NCBI GenBank assembly: GCA_958353395.1
Contig: CATWSG010000020.1
Span: forward strand, 1-41,619
Direction of reading: 5' to 3'
From: an uncultured Collinsella sp.
GTDB lineage: Bacteria > Actinomycetota > Coriobacteriia > Coriobacteriales > Coriobacteriaceae
DNA length: 41,619 nt
Positions 32,525 to 41,591 of the stretch are shown here, in pieces. The notes beneath the pieces were generated by a model. It worked only from the letters and a program-made list of their open reading frames with translations. It was not told the DNA's origin and ran no database searches. The first letter of the stretch is position 1. Each line of letters begins with the position of its first letter. Position numbers and translations under genes: made by a program.

Positions 32525-33284
32525 TCGCACCCTTCTCATCGCTGGTAACTGGAAGATGAACAACGACGTCGCCGAGGCCGCCAAGCTCGCCGACGAGCTG
32601 GCTCAGGCTCTGCCCGAGGTTCCGGCTGGCGTCGAGGTGCTCGTCTGCCCTCCGACCATCGACATCACCACGGTTCATGACCGCATTCAGGCTGCCCCCA
32701 TCGCCCTCGGTGCACAGAACGTGTACTGGGAGGCCAAGGGTGCCTTCACCGGTGAGTCCTCTTGCGACATGCTCAAGTCCGCTGGCTGCACCTACTGCAT
32801 CATCGGTCACTCCGAGCGTCGTGACTACTTCCACGAGACCGACGAGGATCAGAACAAGAAGGCCAAGGCTCTCGTTGCCGCCGGTCTTGTTCCCGTCTTC
32901 TGCTGCGGCGAGTCCCTCGAGGTCCGCGAGGCTGGCACCTATGTCGAGCACGTCGTGAATCAGGTCAAGGCTGGCCTTGCTGGTCTTGAGATCACCTGCC
33001 CCAAGCAGGTCGTCGTCGCCTACGAGCCCATCTGGGCCATCGGCACCGGCAAGACCGCTACCGCCGAGGACGCTCAGGAGGTCTGCGGCGCTATCCGTGA
33101 GACCCTCAAGGAGATGTTCGGCGAGGAGCTCGCCGACGGCATCCGCGTTCTCTACGGCGGTTCCGCCAAGCCCGGCAACATTGCCGAGCTCGTCGCCAAG
33201 CCCGACGTTGATGGCGCCCTCGTGGGCGGCGCTTCGCTCAAGGCTGCCGACTTCGCCTCTATGGTCGTCAAGGCAGGCGAGTAG
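32517..33284 (+). CDS. tpiA: Triosephosphate isomerase
   Basis: Interconverts dihydroxyacetone phosphate and glyceraldehyde-3-P. The 255-residue TIM barrel has GNWKMN with Lys13, the electrophile His98 in IIGHSERR, the catalytic base Glu170 in AYEPIWAIGTGKTA and the phosphate-binding GGSAKPGN. It is cysteine-rich for the family (for example CDMLKSAGCTYC). The start lies inside the end of pgk with GGAGG nine bases upstream. The stop is five bases before gpmI, so pgk, tpiA and gpmI form one unit. Confidence 0.97.
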   Translation: MPNRTLLIAGNWKMNNDVAEAAKLADELAQALPEVPAGVEVLVCPPTIDITTVHDRIQAAPIALGAQNVYWEAKGAFTGESSCDMLKSAGCTYCIIGHSERRDYFHETDEDQNKKAKALVAAGLVPVFCCGESLEVREAGTYVEHVVNQVKAGLAGLEITCPKQVVVAYEPIWAIGTGKTATAEDAQEVCGAIRETLKEMFGEELADGIRVLYGGSAKPGNIAELVAKPDVDGALVGGASLKAADFASMVVKAGE

Positions 33285-33289
33285 GACAT

Positions 33290-34843
33290 ATGGCACAGCG
33301 TCATCTTCCTGCACTCCTGATTATCATGGACGGCTGCGGCCTGGCTCCGGCTGATGGCGAGAACGCCGTCGCCGCTGCCAAGACGCCCTTCCTTGATGGC
33401 CTGTACGAGAAGTATCCTCACACCACGCTCGGTGCTTCGGGCGAGGACGTGGGCCTTCCCGACGGCCAGATGGGCAACTCCGAGGTGGGTCACCTCAACA
33501 TCGGTGCCGGTCGCATCGTGTTCCAGGAGCTTTCGCGCATCAACAATGCCATCAAGGACGGCTCCATCGCCAAGAACGAGGTTTTCGTCAAGGCCATGGA
33601 CGATGTCAAGGCTGACGGTAAGACTCTCCACCTCATGGGCCTTATGAGCCCTGGCGGTGTTCATTCTCACATGAACCACGTCGAGGCTCTGGTCAAGATG
33701 GCTGCCGAGCACGGTGTCAAGACCGTTCGCGTCCACGCCTTCATGGATGGTCGCGACGTTGACCCGCAGTCCGGTGCCGGTTACATGAGTGAGTTCTGCG
33801 CCTTCCTGGCTAAGATCTCCGAGGAGACCGGTTGCGACGCTCGCGTTGCCACCGTCTCGGGCCGTTATTGGGCCATGGACCGCGATAATCGTTGGGAGCG
33901 CATCCAGCGCGCCTACGACGTCATGGTCAACGCGTCCGATGCCGATACCGACCCCGTTGCCGGTATCAAGGCCTACTACGAGAAGGATCCGCGCGGCGAC
34001 GAGTTCGTCGAGCCCTTCGCTGCCCACAACGAGGGCATTCACGAGGGCGACGCGGCCATCTTCTTTAACTTCCGTCCCGACCGCGCTCGTCAGATGACCC
34101 GCGTGTTCACGGACAAGGAGTTCGACGGCTTTGAGCGCGAGCAGATCAAGCTTTCGCACTTTGTGACGATGACCGAGTACGATCCGACGTTTGACGTCGA
34201 GGTCGCCTTCCCCAAGACGTTCCCCGAGAACGTTCTGGCCGACGTTATCGCCGCCAATGGCCTGAAGCAGCTGCACACCGCCGAGACCGAGAAGTACGCC
34301 CACGTGACGTTCTTCCTCAACGGCGGCATCGAGGAGCCCAAGGAAGGCGAGGAGCGCGTGCTCGTCGCTTCCCCCAAGGTTGCTACCTACGATCTGCAGC
34401 CCGAGATGAGCGCTCCCGAGGTTACCGAGAAGCTCGTCGCCGCCATCAACGAGGATCGCGCTGATTTCTACATCGTGAACTTCGCGAACTGCGACATGGT
34501 TGGTCACACCGGTGTCTTCGACGCTGCCGTTAAGGCTGTCGAGGCTGTTGACGATGCCCTGTCCAAGGTTGTCCCGGCGATTCTCGCCAAGGGCGGCTTT
34601 GCACTGATTACCGCCGACCACGGCAACGCCGATCACATGTTTGACGTTGCTTCCGACGGTTCCAAGCATCCGTTTACGGCTCACACCACCAACCGCGTGC
34701 CGTTCATCATCGTTGATGAGAAGGCACAGCTCACCGGTATCGAGGACGGCCGTCTTTCCGATATCGCTCCGACCATGCTCACCATGGCTGGTATTGAGCC
34801 TTCCGCCGAGATGACGGGCCGCGTGCTCGCCACCGAGGCCTAA
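33290..34843 (+). CDS. gpmI: 2,3-bisphosphoglycerate-independent phosphoglycerate mutase
   Basis: A Mn2+-dependent enzyme of the alkaline-phosphatase superfamily that interconverts 3- and 2-phosphoglycerate, 517 residues. It has the metal-binding Asp14 in IIMDGCG, the phosphoserine nucleophile Ser64 in QMGNSEVGHLN, NFRPDRARQ and the late metal sites NCDMVGHTG and TADHGNADHM. Many actinobacteria use the unrelated cofactor-dependent GpmA, so the independent enzyme inside the gap-pgk-tpi-secG cluster is a lineage trait. A strong terminator follows. Confidence 0.96.
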   Translation: MAQRHLPALLIIMDGCGLAPADGENAVAAAKTPFLDGLYEKYPHTTLGASGEDVGLPDGQMGNSEVGHLNIGAGRIVFQELSRINNAIKDGSIAKNEVFVKAMDDVKADGKTLHLMGLMSPGGVHSHMNHVEALVKMAAEHGVKTVRVHAFMDGRDVDPQSGAGYMSEFCAFLAKISEETGCDARVATVSGRYWAMDRDNRWERIQRAYDVMVNASDADTDPVAGIKAYYEKDPRGDEFVEPFAAHNEGIHEGDAAIFFNFRPDRARQMTRVFTDKEFDGFEREQIKLSHFVTMTEYDPTFDVEVAFPKTFPENVLADVIAANGLKQLHTAETEKYAHVTFFLNGGIEEPKEGEERVLVASPKVATYDLQPEMSAPEVTEKLVAAINEDRADFYIVNFANCDMVGHTGVFDAAVKAVEAVDDALSKVVPAILAKGGFALITADHGNADHMFDVASDGSKHPFTAHTTNRVPFIIVDEKAQLTGIEDGRLSDIAPTMLTMAGIEPSAEMTGRVLATEA

Positions 34844-34870
34844 TAGAAAACAAATACCGTTTTCTAGTAA

Positions 34871-34903
34871 GGGGGTTGTCCACAACCGGACAACCCCCTT
34901 TTT
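34871..34903 (+). terminator. Terminator after gpmI
   Basis: A perfect 11-bp stem (34871-34881 with 34888-34898) with an ACAACC loop, followed by five T residues. It ends the pgk-tpiA-gpmI unit. Confidence 0.95.
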
Positions 34904-34962
34904 GGTATTTCTGCCATTTCCGCCCCGTCCTTGAGTGGCAGGTAGGGGAGAGCGGGGGATTG

Positions 34963-34971
34963 TGGTACAGT
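34963..34971 (+). promoter_or_regulatory. Possible extended -10 promoter of secG
   Basis: TGG-TACAGT forms an extended -10 element after the gpmI terminator and about 36 bases before the secG start. No good -35 box is seen, which is tolerable for extended -10 promoters. Confidence 0.45.
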
Positions 34972-35007
34972 ACTGGAGTTTGAACTGTTCTATTAAGGAG
35001 CTTATCT

Positions 35008-35262
35008 ATGGGTCCGTTCCAGATTCTTCTGTTTGTCGTTTGGGCTGTCTCTGCCGTGGCGCTGACGATTCTCGTCCTGATGCATTCCGGTAAGGGCACC
35101 GGCGTTTCGGATATGATCGCTAGCTCGCTGTATAACTCCAGCTCTGCCACGGGCGTCATGGAGCAGAACCTCGATCGCCTGACGGTAATTATGGCCGTTG
35201 TTTTTGCCGTGTGCGTCGTCCTGTGCATGTTCTTCTTCCCGCAGGGCATCGTCGGCTACTAA
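35008..35262 (+). CDS. secG: Preprotein translocase subunit SecG
   Basis: A small membrane component of the SecYEG protein-export channel, 84 residues. Two hydrophobic helices (about 5-25 and 59-78) flank a short conserved loop with HSGKGTGVSDM, the counterpart of the QxGKGxG stretch in other SecG proteins. The position after the glycolytic genes is the usual actinobacterial one and supports the call. AAGGAG lies seven bases before the ATG. A terminator follows within 30 bases. Confidence 0.92.
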   Translation: MGPFQILLFVVWAVSAVALTILVLMHSGKGTGVSDMIASSLYNSSSATGVMEQNLDRLTVIMAVVFAVCVVLCMFFFPQGIVGY

Positions 35263-35287
35263 GCATCGGCGTATATACGATTGCAAT

Positions 35288-35314
35288 GGGTCTCGCAGGT
35301 GCGGGACCCTTTTT
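35288..35314 (+). terminator. Terminator after secG
   Basis: GGGTCTCGC (35288-35296) pairs with GCGGGACCC (35301-35309) with one T-G wobble around an AGGT loop, followed by five T residues. Confidence 0.9.
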
Positions 35315-35555
35315 GTTTACATATTTGTAACAGAGTCAAAATATCCCCACATACTTCGCCCAACTAAAGAAATTCTCGACCGTTAACCGGAATTAGCCCC
35401 AAATCGTGCATATAATGCGCTACTGTATTGCGAAACGTTGGTCCGTTGTGCATAACCAGCCATAGCAGCGGGCGGCGTTTTGATGGTTCGGATCGGATTG
35501 TCTCGACATATGTCCGACTGAACATTTCTTTGTCCTATCTCATAAGGAGGATGGC
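35315..35555 (+). promoter_or_regulatory. oppA promoter and leader
   Basis: A consensus TATAAT stands at 35411-35416; no convincing -35 is seen at 17-18 bases. The leader would be about 130 bases. It contains the palindrome GACATATGTC (35505-35514) and a 12-codon frame at 35483-35521 (MVRIGLSRHMSD) without a good ribosome site. The oppA ribosome site AAGGAGG is at 35544-35550. No gene is seen here. Confidence 0.6.
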
Positions 35556-37232
35556 ATGGCTGATTCTATGTTCCACCAGCCCGTTATGGGTCGTCGCGCC
35601 TTTGTTGGCGGCACCCTCGCTGCGAGCTCTATGGCTTTTCTTGCCGCATGCGGCAAGAAGGGCGGCGACGCTTCCGGTTCTGAGTCCGGTTCGACGCTGA
35701 ACTTCTACATCAACAACCCGGTCTGCATCGACCCCTACAATGTCCAGGAGGACCAGGGCACTCAGGTCGAGTACCAGCTCTTTGACGCTCTGACCTCTTA
35801 TGACGCCGAGAAGGGCGAGATCGTTCCGCTGGCTTGCGAGTCCTTTGAGGCCAACGACGACGCCACCGAGTTTACCTTCAAGATCAAGAAGGCCAAGTTC
35901 CACAACGGTGACGACGTTACCTCCAAGTCCTTCAAGCTCGGTTGGGAGCGTCTGGTCAACACCAAGTCGGCCATCGCTACCGAGTACGGCCCTTCCGAGG
36001 TCTCCTATCACCTTTCCATGGTCGAGGGCTATGACGACCTGCTTGCCGGTAACGCTACCGAGCTCAGCGGTGTTACTTGCCCCGACGATGAGACCCTCGT
36101 CGTCAAGCTGTCTTCCGCTTACGCCGACTTCCCCTTCGTCGCCTCTCACCCGGCTCTGGCCCCGGTTCCCGAGTGCGCCGAGTCCGATGTCAAGAGCTTC
36201 TACCTTGCACCGGTCGGTAACGGCCCGTTCATGATGGATGGCAAGTGGGAGGATGGTCAGGAGATCAACCTCAAGAAGTTCGACGATTACTATGGCGACA
36301 AGGCCAAGATCGATGGCATCCACTTCCAGGTCATCAAGGACATGGAGACCGCTTACAAGGAGTTCCAGGCCGGTAACCTCGATGTCTGCGACGTTCCCGT
36401 TGCTCAGATCGACGCTGCCAAGAAGGATCGCGGCGTGTCCAAGGACGGCTACACCATGGGTGACGGCGAGCGCATGCTGCTCGGCGCCGAGCCTTCCACC
36501 TACTACCTGACCTGCAACAACACGGCCGAGCCGTTCAACAACGCCGACCTGCGCAGGGGTATCTCCCTGGCCATCAACCGTGAGGCCATCTGCAAGACCA
36601 TCTTCAAGGGTACCCGTACCCCTGCCGACGGCATTGTTCCTCCGGGCATCGATGGCTACAAAGAGGGCGCATGGGAGTTCTGCGCCTACGACGTCGACAA
36701 GGCTAACGAGTACCTCGACAAGGTTGCTCCCGCTGGCGCTAACGGCGATCGTGGCATTAACGTGACTCTGTCCTACAACCAGGACGGTGGCCACAAGGAG
36801 ATCATGGAGTCCATCATCGGCGACCTCGCCAAGGTTGGCGTTACCGCTGTCTCCGATACCCCCGAGTGGTCTGCCCTGCTCGAGCAGTATCAGAACTTTA
36901 ACTATCAGTTCGGTCGTCTGGGTTGGATTGCCGACTACCCGATCATGGACAACTTCCTGTATCCGCTGTTCCACTCCGACTCCCTCGGTGGCGACAACCG
37001 CTCTGGTTACAACAACCCCGAGTTCGACGCCAAGGTCGATGAGGCCCGTACCACGGTTGACGACGAAGAGCGCGTCGCTAAGATGCAGGAGGCCGATGCA
37101 ATGGTCGCTGCCGACTGCCCGGTCATCCCGGTGATGTTCTACACGCACACCATCGCCGGCTCCGATCGCATCAAGCACCTCTATGTCGATCCGCAGAAGC
37201 ACGCCGATCTGGGTACCGCTGAGCTCGCCTAA
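35556..37232 (+). CDS. oppA: Oligopeptide ABC transporter substrate-binding lipoprotein
   Basis: An extracytoplasmic peptide-binding protein of the SBP_bac_5 family, 558 residues. The N-terminus has GRRAFVGG, a hydrophobic stretch and lipobox LAAC with Cys32, so it is a lipoprotein, possibly Tat-exported. A Gly/Ser linker precedes the binding domain. OppA-type landmarks are FKIKKAKFHNGDDVTS, VGNGPFMM, RRGISLAINREAIC and the C-terminal LGWIADYPIMDNFLYPLF. The family is broad, but the OppA-like length and the complete oppBCDF set downstream favour oligopeptides. Two ATGs (35551 and 35556) follow the ribosome site; the second has proper spacing. A 9-bp hairpin separates it from oppB. Confidence 0.9.
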   Translation: MADSMFHQPVMGRRAFVGGTLAASSMAFLAACGKKGGDASGSESGSTLNFYINNPVCIDPYNVQEDQGTQVEYQLFDALTSYDAEKGEIVPLACESFEANDDATEFTFKIKKAKFHNGDDVTSKSFKLGWERLVNTKSAIATEYGPSEVSYHLSMVEGYDDLLAGNATELSGVTCPDDETLVVKLSSAYADFPFVASHPALAPVPECAESDVKSFYLAPVGNGPFMMDGKWEDGQEINLKKFDDYYGDKAKIDGIHFQVIKDMETAYKEFQAGNLDVCDVPVAQIDAAKKDRGVSKDGYTMGDGERMLLGAEPSTYYLTCNNTAEPFNNADLRRGISLAINREAICKTIFKGTRTPADGIVPPGIDGYKEGAWEFCAYDVDKANEYLDKVAPAGANGDRGINVTLSYNQDGGHKEIMESIIGDLAKVGVTAVSDTPEWSALLEQYQNFNYQFGRLGWIADYPIMDNFLYPLFHSDSLGGDNRSGYNNPEFDAKVDEARTTVDDEERVAKMQEADAMVAADCPVIPVMFYTHTIAGSDRIKHLYVDPQKHADLGTAELA

Positions 37233-37329
37233 GAGTTTGCAGCTTCCGTGAGGGTCAAGTATTTACGTAGACCTCATGGGAAACATACAGTTCTCCCTAA
37301 CCTGGGGTAAACTGGCTGATGGTAATTTT

Positions 37330-37357
37330 GGGATGCCGGTCTGGCGATCGGCATCCC
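37330..37357 (+). other. Intergenic hairpin between oppA and oppB
   Basis: A perfect 9-bp stem GGGATGCCG/CGGCATCCC with a 10-base loop, followed by ATTTAGG. The T tract is too weak for full termination. It probably limits downstream expression or protects the oppA message, as is known for hairpins after binding-protein genes. Confidence 0.65.
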
Positions 37358-37388
37358 ATTTAGGTTAATCCCTAGATAGGGGAGTGGT

Positions 37389-38426
37389 ATGGGTAAGTAC
37401 ATCGTTAAACGTGTGCTTCAGTTCATCCCGGTGTTTTTGGGCGTTACGCTGATTTTGTTCGCCCTCCAGAATATCGTGCCGGGAGATCCGATCAAGCTGA
37501 TCGGTGGAGACAAGGCTCTGTCCCCCGAGGTGGAGCTTCAGCTTCGCGTCCGCTATCACCTGGTCCAGTCGGACGAGGACGGCAACGCGATCCTTGACGA
37601 GAACGGCGACCCCGTTCAAACGTCGCTCGTGGACCGTTACTTGTATTACATGAACGGCCTGCTTCATGGCGATCTGGGCAATTCGTATCAGCGCAAGCTG
37701 CCGGTTACGGAAATTTTTGCCCAGAAGTATCCGTATACGGTCAAACTTGCCGCGTGCGCCATCGTGCTCGAGGCAATCATGGGTATCGGTGCGGGTATCA
37801 TTTCGGCGGTAAAGCGTTATTCCTTCTGGGATATTTTGGTAACGCTCACCACGTCGATCCTCGTTGCCGTCCCGGCCTTCTGGCTCGGTATGTTGCTGCA
37901 ACTGTTCTTTGGCGTCATTCTCAAGGACGCCACGGGCGGTGCATTCTCCATGCCGATCTCGGGTGCCGGCGGTGCCAGCTCTCAGTATCAGGATTGGATG
38001 CACTATGTGCTTCCGACCATTACGCTGGCTTCGGTTTCGACCGCTTATGCTGCACGCATTATGCGCTCGCAGCTGCTTGACGTCATGAACCAGGATTACA
38101 TCCGTACGGCAAAAGCCAAGGGTCTCTCCAATCGCGCGATCATCATTAAGCATGCGCTTAAGAATGCACTCATCCCCGTCGTTACCTATATTGGTGTCGA
38201 CTTTGGCGGCATGCTTTCGGGCGCCATCCTGACCGAGACGGTCTTTAACTGGCCCGGTATCGGCTATGAGGTCTATCGCGCCATTAGCATGCGTGACTGG
38301 CCCATCGTTATGGGCGGCGTTACGCTCATCGTCGTCGTCGTCATGGTGATCAACCTGCTCGTCGACATTAGCTACGCATTCCTCGACCCGCGCATCCGCC
38401 TTGGCGGTCCGTCGGATAAGGCCTAA
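37389..38426 (+). CDS. oppB: Oligopeptide ABC transporter permease OppB
   Basis: An inner-membrane permease of 345 residues with about six helices. The start KYIVKRVLQFIPVFLGVTL is typical of OppB, and the cytoplasmic docking loop reads DYIRTAKAKGLSNRAIIIKH. A longer loop after the first helix contains an Asp/Glu-rich stretch (SDEDGNAILDENGDP) not seen in the other transporter of this window. The ribosome site AGGGGAG is just upstream. The gene ends 14 bases before oppC. Confidence 0.94.
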   Translation: MGKYIVKRVLQFIPVFLGVTLILFALQNIVPGDPIKLIGGDKALSPEVELQLRVRYHLVQSDEDGNAILDENGDPVQTSLVDRYLYYMNGLLHGDLGNSYQRKLPVTEIFAQKYPYTVKLAACAIVLEAIMGIGAGIISAVKRYSFWDILVTLTTSILVAVPAFWLGMLLQLFFGVILKDATGGAFSMPISGAGGASSQYQDWMHYVLPTITLASVSTAYAARIMRSQLLDVMNQDYIRTAKAKGLSNRAIIIKHALKNALIPVVTYIGVDFGGMLSGAILTETVFNWPGIGYEVYRAISMRDWPIVMGGVTLIVVVVMVINLLVDISYAFLDPRIRLGGPSDKA

Positions 38427-38440
38427 GGGAGGTACGTCTC

Positions 38441-39376
38441 ATGCAGGAAACTGATTCTCAGTCTCAGGAGCAGGCTACCGCCACCAAGGCCGCATCTGCT
38501 CCCGCCAAGTCCCGCACGCTGTGGGGCGACGCTTTTAAGCGTCTTCGTAAGAACAAGCTCGCCGTTATCGGTGTCTGCTGGATCATCATCGTCGTTGTGG
38601 TTGCCCTGACCGCAGATCTGTGGGCTAAGCCCTGGCTCGGTTCGCCGACGGCTTCCGACTCGACCACCATGGCCCAGACGTCGCTGATGGCTCCGTGTGC
38701 AGAGCACCCGTTTGGCACCGACGCCCTTGGTCGTGACATTCTCGTTCGCGTTATCTACGGTGCACGTGTTTCGCTTTCCGTCGGTATTATGGCCACTGCG
38801 ATCTCCACGGTGATTGGTCTGGTCATGGGTGCTCTGGCCGGTTTCTACGGCGGCATCTGGGATACGATCATCATGCGCTGTGCGGATATTTTCCTGGCGT
38901 TCCCGTACGTGCTTTTCGTTGTCGCCATGATCGCCGTTATCGGCCGTGGTCTTCAGAACGTCTTTTTCGCCATCGGCATTCTCGGCTGGCCTTCGATTGC
39001 GCGCGTCTTCCGCTCTGCAATCTTGACGGTCAAGGAAAACGACTATGTTGACGCTGCGCGCGCGATGGGTGCATCTGATGCTCGTATCGTCGTGCGTCAC
39101 ATCTTCCCGAACTCCGTCGCTTCCATCGTGGTTTACGCGACCATGAACATTGGTGGCGCCATTCTGACCGAGTCCGCTCTGTCCTTCCTCGGCATGGGCG
39201 TTATTCCGCCTACGCCTTCGTGGGGCTCCATGATTCAGGACGGTCAGCAGTATCTTCTGACTGCTCCCTGGATGATGATCATGCCCGGTCTGGCAATTCT
39301 TTCGACGGTGCTCGCCTTCACCCTGCTGGGTGACGGTCTGCGCGACGCCCTCGACGTCAAGATGAAGGACGCATAA
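38441..39376 (+). CDS. oppC: Oligopeptide ABC transporter permease OppC
   Basis: The second permease, 311 residues. A soluble N-terminal tail of about 40 residues rich in Ala, Gln and Lys precedes the first helix. The family segments HPFGTDALGRDILVRVIYGAR, the docking loop with DYVDAARAMGASDARIVVRH, and LSFLGMGVIPPTPSWG are clear. GGGAGG precedes the start, and oppD begins two bases after the stop. It would form the translocation pore with OppB. Confidence 0.94.
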   Translation: MQETDSQSQEQATATKAASAPAKSRTLWGDAFKRLRKNKLAVIGVCWIIIVVVVALTADLWAKPWLGSPTASDSTTMAQTSLMAPCAEHPFGTDALGRDILVRVIYGARVSLSVGIMATAISTVIGLVMGALAGFYGGIWDTIIMRCADIFLAFPYVLFVVAMIAVIGRGLQNVFFAIGILGWPSIARVFRSAILTVKENDYVDAARAMGASDARIVVRHIFPNSVASIVVYATMNIGGAILTESALSFLGMGVIPPTPSWGSMIQDGQQYLLTAPWMMIMPGLAILSTVLAFTLLGDGLRDALDVKMKDA

Positions 39377-39378
39377 GG

Positions 39379-40470
39379 ATGAAGAAGAACAAGAACTATG
39401 TGGACCTGAAGGACCAGCCGGTTCCCGAGGGCCAGCATCTGCTCGAGGTCGATGACCTTAAGATGTATTTCCACACCGAGGATGGCGTTGTTCGCGCTGT
39501 CGACGGTGTCTCCTACACGCTCGATCGCGGCGAGACCCTGGGTGTCGTCGGTGAGTCCGGTTCCGGTAAGTCCGTGACCGCCATGACCATCATGGGCCTC
39601 ATCTCGATGCCTCCGGGAAAGATCGAGGGCGGCGACGTTCGCTATCGCGGTCGTTCTATCCTCGAAATGACCGAGGAAGAGATGCAGCACATTCGCGGTA
39701 ACGACATCGCGATGATCTTCCAGGATCCTATGACCTCCTTGAACCCGGTCTATAAGATCGGCAAGCAGGTGGGCGAGGGCCTTCGTCTGCACCGTGGCTA
39801 CTCCAAGCAGGAGGCGCTCAAGCGCGCTACCGAGCTTTTGGACCTCGTGGGTATCCCCGAGCCCGAGAAGCGCGTCAATGAGTATCCGCACCAGTTCTCC
39901 GGCGGTATGCGTCAGCGTGTCATGATCGCTATGGCTCTTGCCTGCGATCCCGATATCCTAATTGCCGACGAGCCCACGACTGCCCTGGACGTTACCATTC
40001 AGGCTCAGATTATTGAGCTTATGCAGGAAATGCAGGAGAAGAACGGCAACGCCATCATCATGATCACCCATGACCTGGGCGTTGTCGCTGATATGGCCGA
40101 CAAGATCATGGTTATGTACGCCGGCCGTCCCGTCGAGTTCGGTACTGCTGAGGAAATCTTCTACGAGAGCCGCCACCCCTACACCTGGGGCCTTATCCGC
40201 TCCATCCCGGAGCAGGCCATCGATGAGAAGAAGCCGCTTACGCCGATTCATGGCAACCCGCCTTCGCTCATGAACCTGCCCGAGGGCTGTGTCTTCTCTC
40301 CTCGCTGCCCCTATGCGACGGATAAGTGCCGCAAGCAGCGCCCCGAGCGTTTTGTTACCGAGTCTGGTCACTATTCTGCGTGCCACTACGCTGGCGACCC
40401 CGAGTTCCTCAAGAACGCTCCTGTGACGTCCCGTACGCGCAAGGATTCCAAGAAGGGAGGCGAGGCGTAA
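39379..40470 (+). CDS. oppD: Oligopeptide ABC transporter ATPase OppD
   Basis: A cytoplasmic ABC ATPase of 363 residues. It has Walker A GESGSGKS (58-65), Q-loop FQDPMTSLNP, signature FSGGMRQRVMIAMAL, Walker B ILIADEP and H-loop THDLG. Near the C-terminus the Cys-rich motif GCVFSPRCPYATDKC and a final SACHY are intact; in related DppD proteins these cysteines bind an iron-sulfur cluster. The last base of its stop codon is the first base of the oppF start. Confidence 0.95.
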   Translation: MKKNKNYVDLKDQPVPEGQHLLEVDDLKMYFHTEDGVVRAVDGVSYTLDRGETLGVVGESGSGKSVTAMTIMGLISMPPGKIEGGDVRYRGRSILEMTEEEMQHIRGNDIAMIFQDPMTSLNPVYKIGKQVGEGLRLHRGYSKQEALKRATELLDLVGIPEPEKRVNEYPHQFSGGMRQRVMIAMALACDPDILIADEPTTALDVTIQAQIIELMQEMQEKNGNAIIMITHDLGVVADMADKIMVMYAGRPVEFGTAEEIFYESRHPYTWGLIRSIPEQAIDEKKPLTPIHGNPPSLMNLPEGCVFSPRCPYATDKCRKQRPERFVTESGHYSACHYAGDPEFLKNAPVTSRTRKDSKKGGEA

Positions 40471-41498
40471 TGGCAGATACCAACGAGCGTACTCCGCTGC
40501 TGAAGGTCGAGCACCTCTCTAAGGAGTTCCCCGCTGAGTCCGGCATGTTCGCCAAGCGCTTCTCCAAGCGTGTCGTCTCTGCTGTAAACGACATCTCTTT
40601 TGAGATTTATCCGGGCGAGACCTTTGGTCTGGTTGGCGAGTCTGGTTGCGGTAAGTCCACCACGGGCCGCACCATCATGCGTCTGACCAAGCCGACCGCC
40701 GGTAAGGTGTTCTTCCAGGGCAAAGATGTTGCCGAGATGAGCAAACACGAGATCAAGGACATGCGTCGCGAGATGCAGTTTATCTTCCAGGATCCTTATG
40801 CTTCGCTGAATCCCCGCATGACCATCGGCGAGATCGTCTCCGAACCCATGACCATTCACGGCGTGGGCACCAAGGAGGAGCGCATTGAGCGTGTCCGCGA
40901 GCTTCTCGACGTTGTCGGACTGAACCCCGAGCACATCAACCGCTATCCACATGAGTTCTCCGGCGGTCAGCGTCAGCGTGTCGGCATTGCCCGCGCGTTT
41001 GCTCTGAAGCCCAAGCTGATTATCTGCGACGAGCCGGTTTCCGCTCTGGATGTGTCCATTCAGGCCCAGGTTCTAAACCTGCTCAAGGAACTGCAGGACA
41101 AGTTCGGTACCGCGTATCTGTTTATCGCTCACGACCTGTCCGTCGTGCAGCACATTTCCGATCGCGTTGCCGTTATGTATCTGGGTAAGATGGTCGAGGT
41201 TTCGGACTGGAAGACGCTCTATAGCGAGCCTCACCATCCGTACACGCAGTCGCTGCTGTCTGCCGTGCCGGTTCCCGATCCGGATATCCAGAAGACCCGT
41301 AAGCGCATCATCCTCGCCGGCGATCCGCCGTCACCGCTGGATCCGCCGACCGGCTGCCGTTTCCACACTCGCTGCCCGATCGCGCAGAGTATCTGCTCTG
41401 AGAAGCTTCCCGAGTTTAAGGAAGTCGCACCGGGTCACTGCTGCGCCTGCCACTTCGCGGAGCCGTTCCCGATCAAGGAATCGCACATCGACCTGTAG
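40470..41498 (+). CDS. oppF: Oligopeptide ABC transporter ATPase OppF
   Basis: The partner ATPase of OppD, 342 residues. It has Walker A GESGCGKS (56-63), Q-loop FQDPYASLNPRM, signature FSGGQRQRVGIARAF, Walker B LIICDEP and H-loop AHDLS. The C-terminal motif GCRFHTRCPIAQSIC with the terminal CCACHF is intact. I place the start at the ATG at 40470, overlapping the oppD stop by one base, with GGGAGG at 40455-40460; the longer frame lies inside oppD. It completes a standard five-gene oppABCDF operon. Confidence 0.95.
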   Translation: MADTNERTPLLKVEHLSKEFPAESGMFAKRFSKRVVSAVNDISFEIYPGETFGLVGESGCGKSTTGRTIMRLTKPTAGKVFFQGKDVAEMSKHEIKDMRREMQFIFQDPYASLNPRMTIGEIVSEPMTIHGVGTKEERIERVRELLDVVGLNPEHINRYPHEFSGGQRQRVGIARAFALKPKLIICDEPVSALDVSIQAQVLNLLKELQDKFGTAYLFIAHDLSVVQHISDRVAVMYLGKMVEVSDWKTLYSEPHHPYTQSLLSAVPVPDPDIQKTRKRIILAGDPPSPLDPPTGCRFHTRCPIAQSICSEKLPEFKEVAPGHCCACHFAEPFPIKESHIDL

Positions 41499-41563
41499 TC
41501 GGTTGTTCTCGTCCGGGCCCGCCCTGAAGTTACTTTTCAGAACGTCCTCGGACATGCAAGAAA

Positions 41564-41591
41564 CCCCCGCTGCGCGCTACGCGCTGCGGGG
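41564..41591. terminator. Terminator after oppF, possibly bidirectional
   Basis: CCCCGC pairs with GCGGGG (41565-41570 with 41586-41591) and GCGCG with CGCGC around a CTA loop, with one T-T mismatch. The minus-strand side has TTTCTT and the plus-strand side only CTTCC. It may therefore serve a convergent gene beyond the window as well as oppF. Confidence 0.65.
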
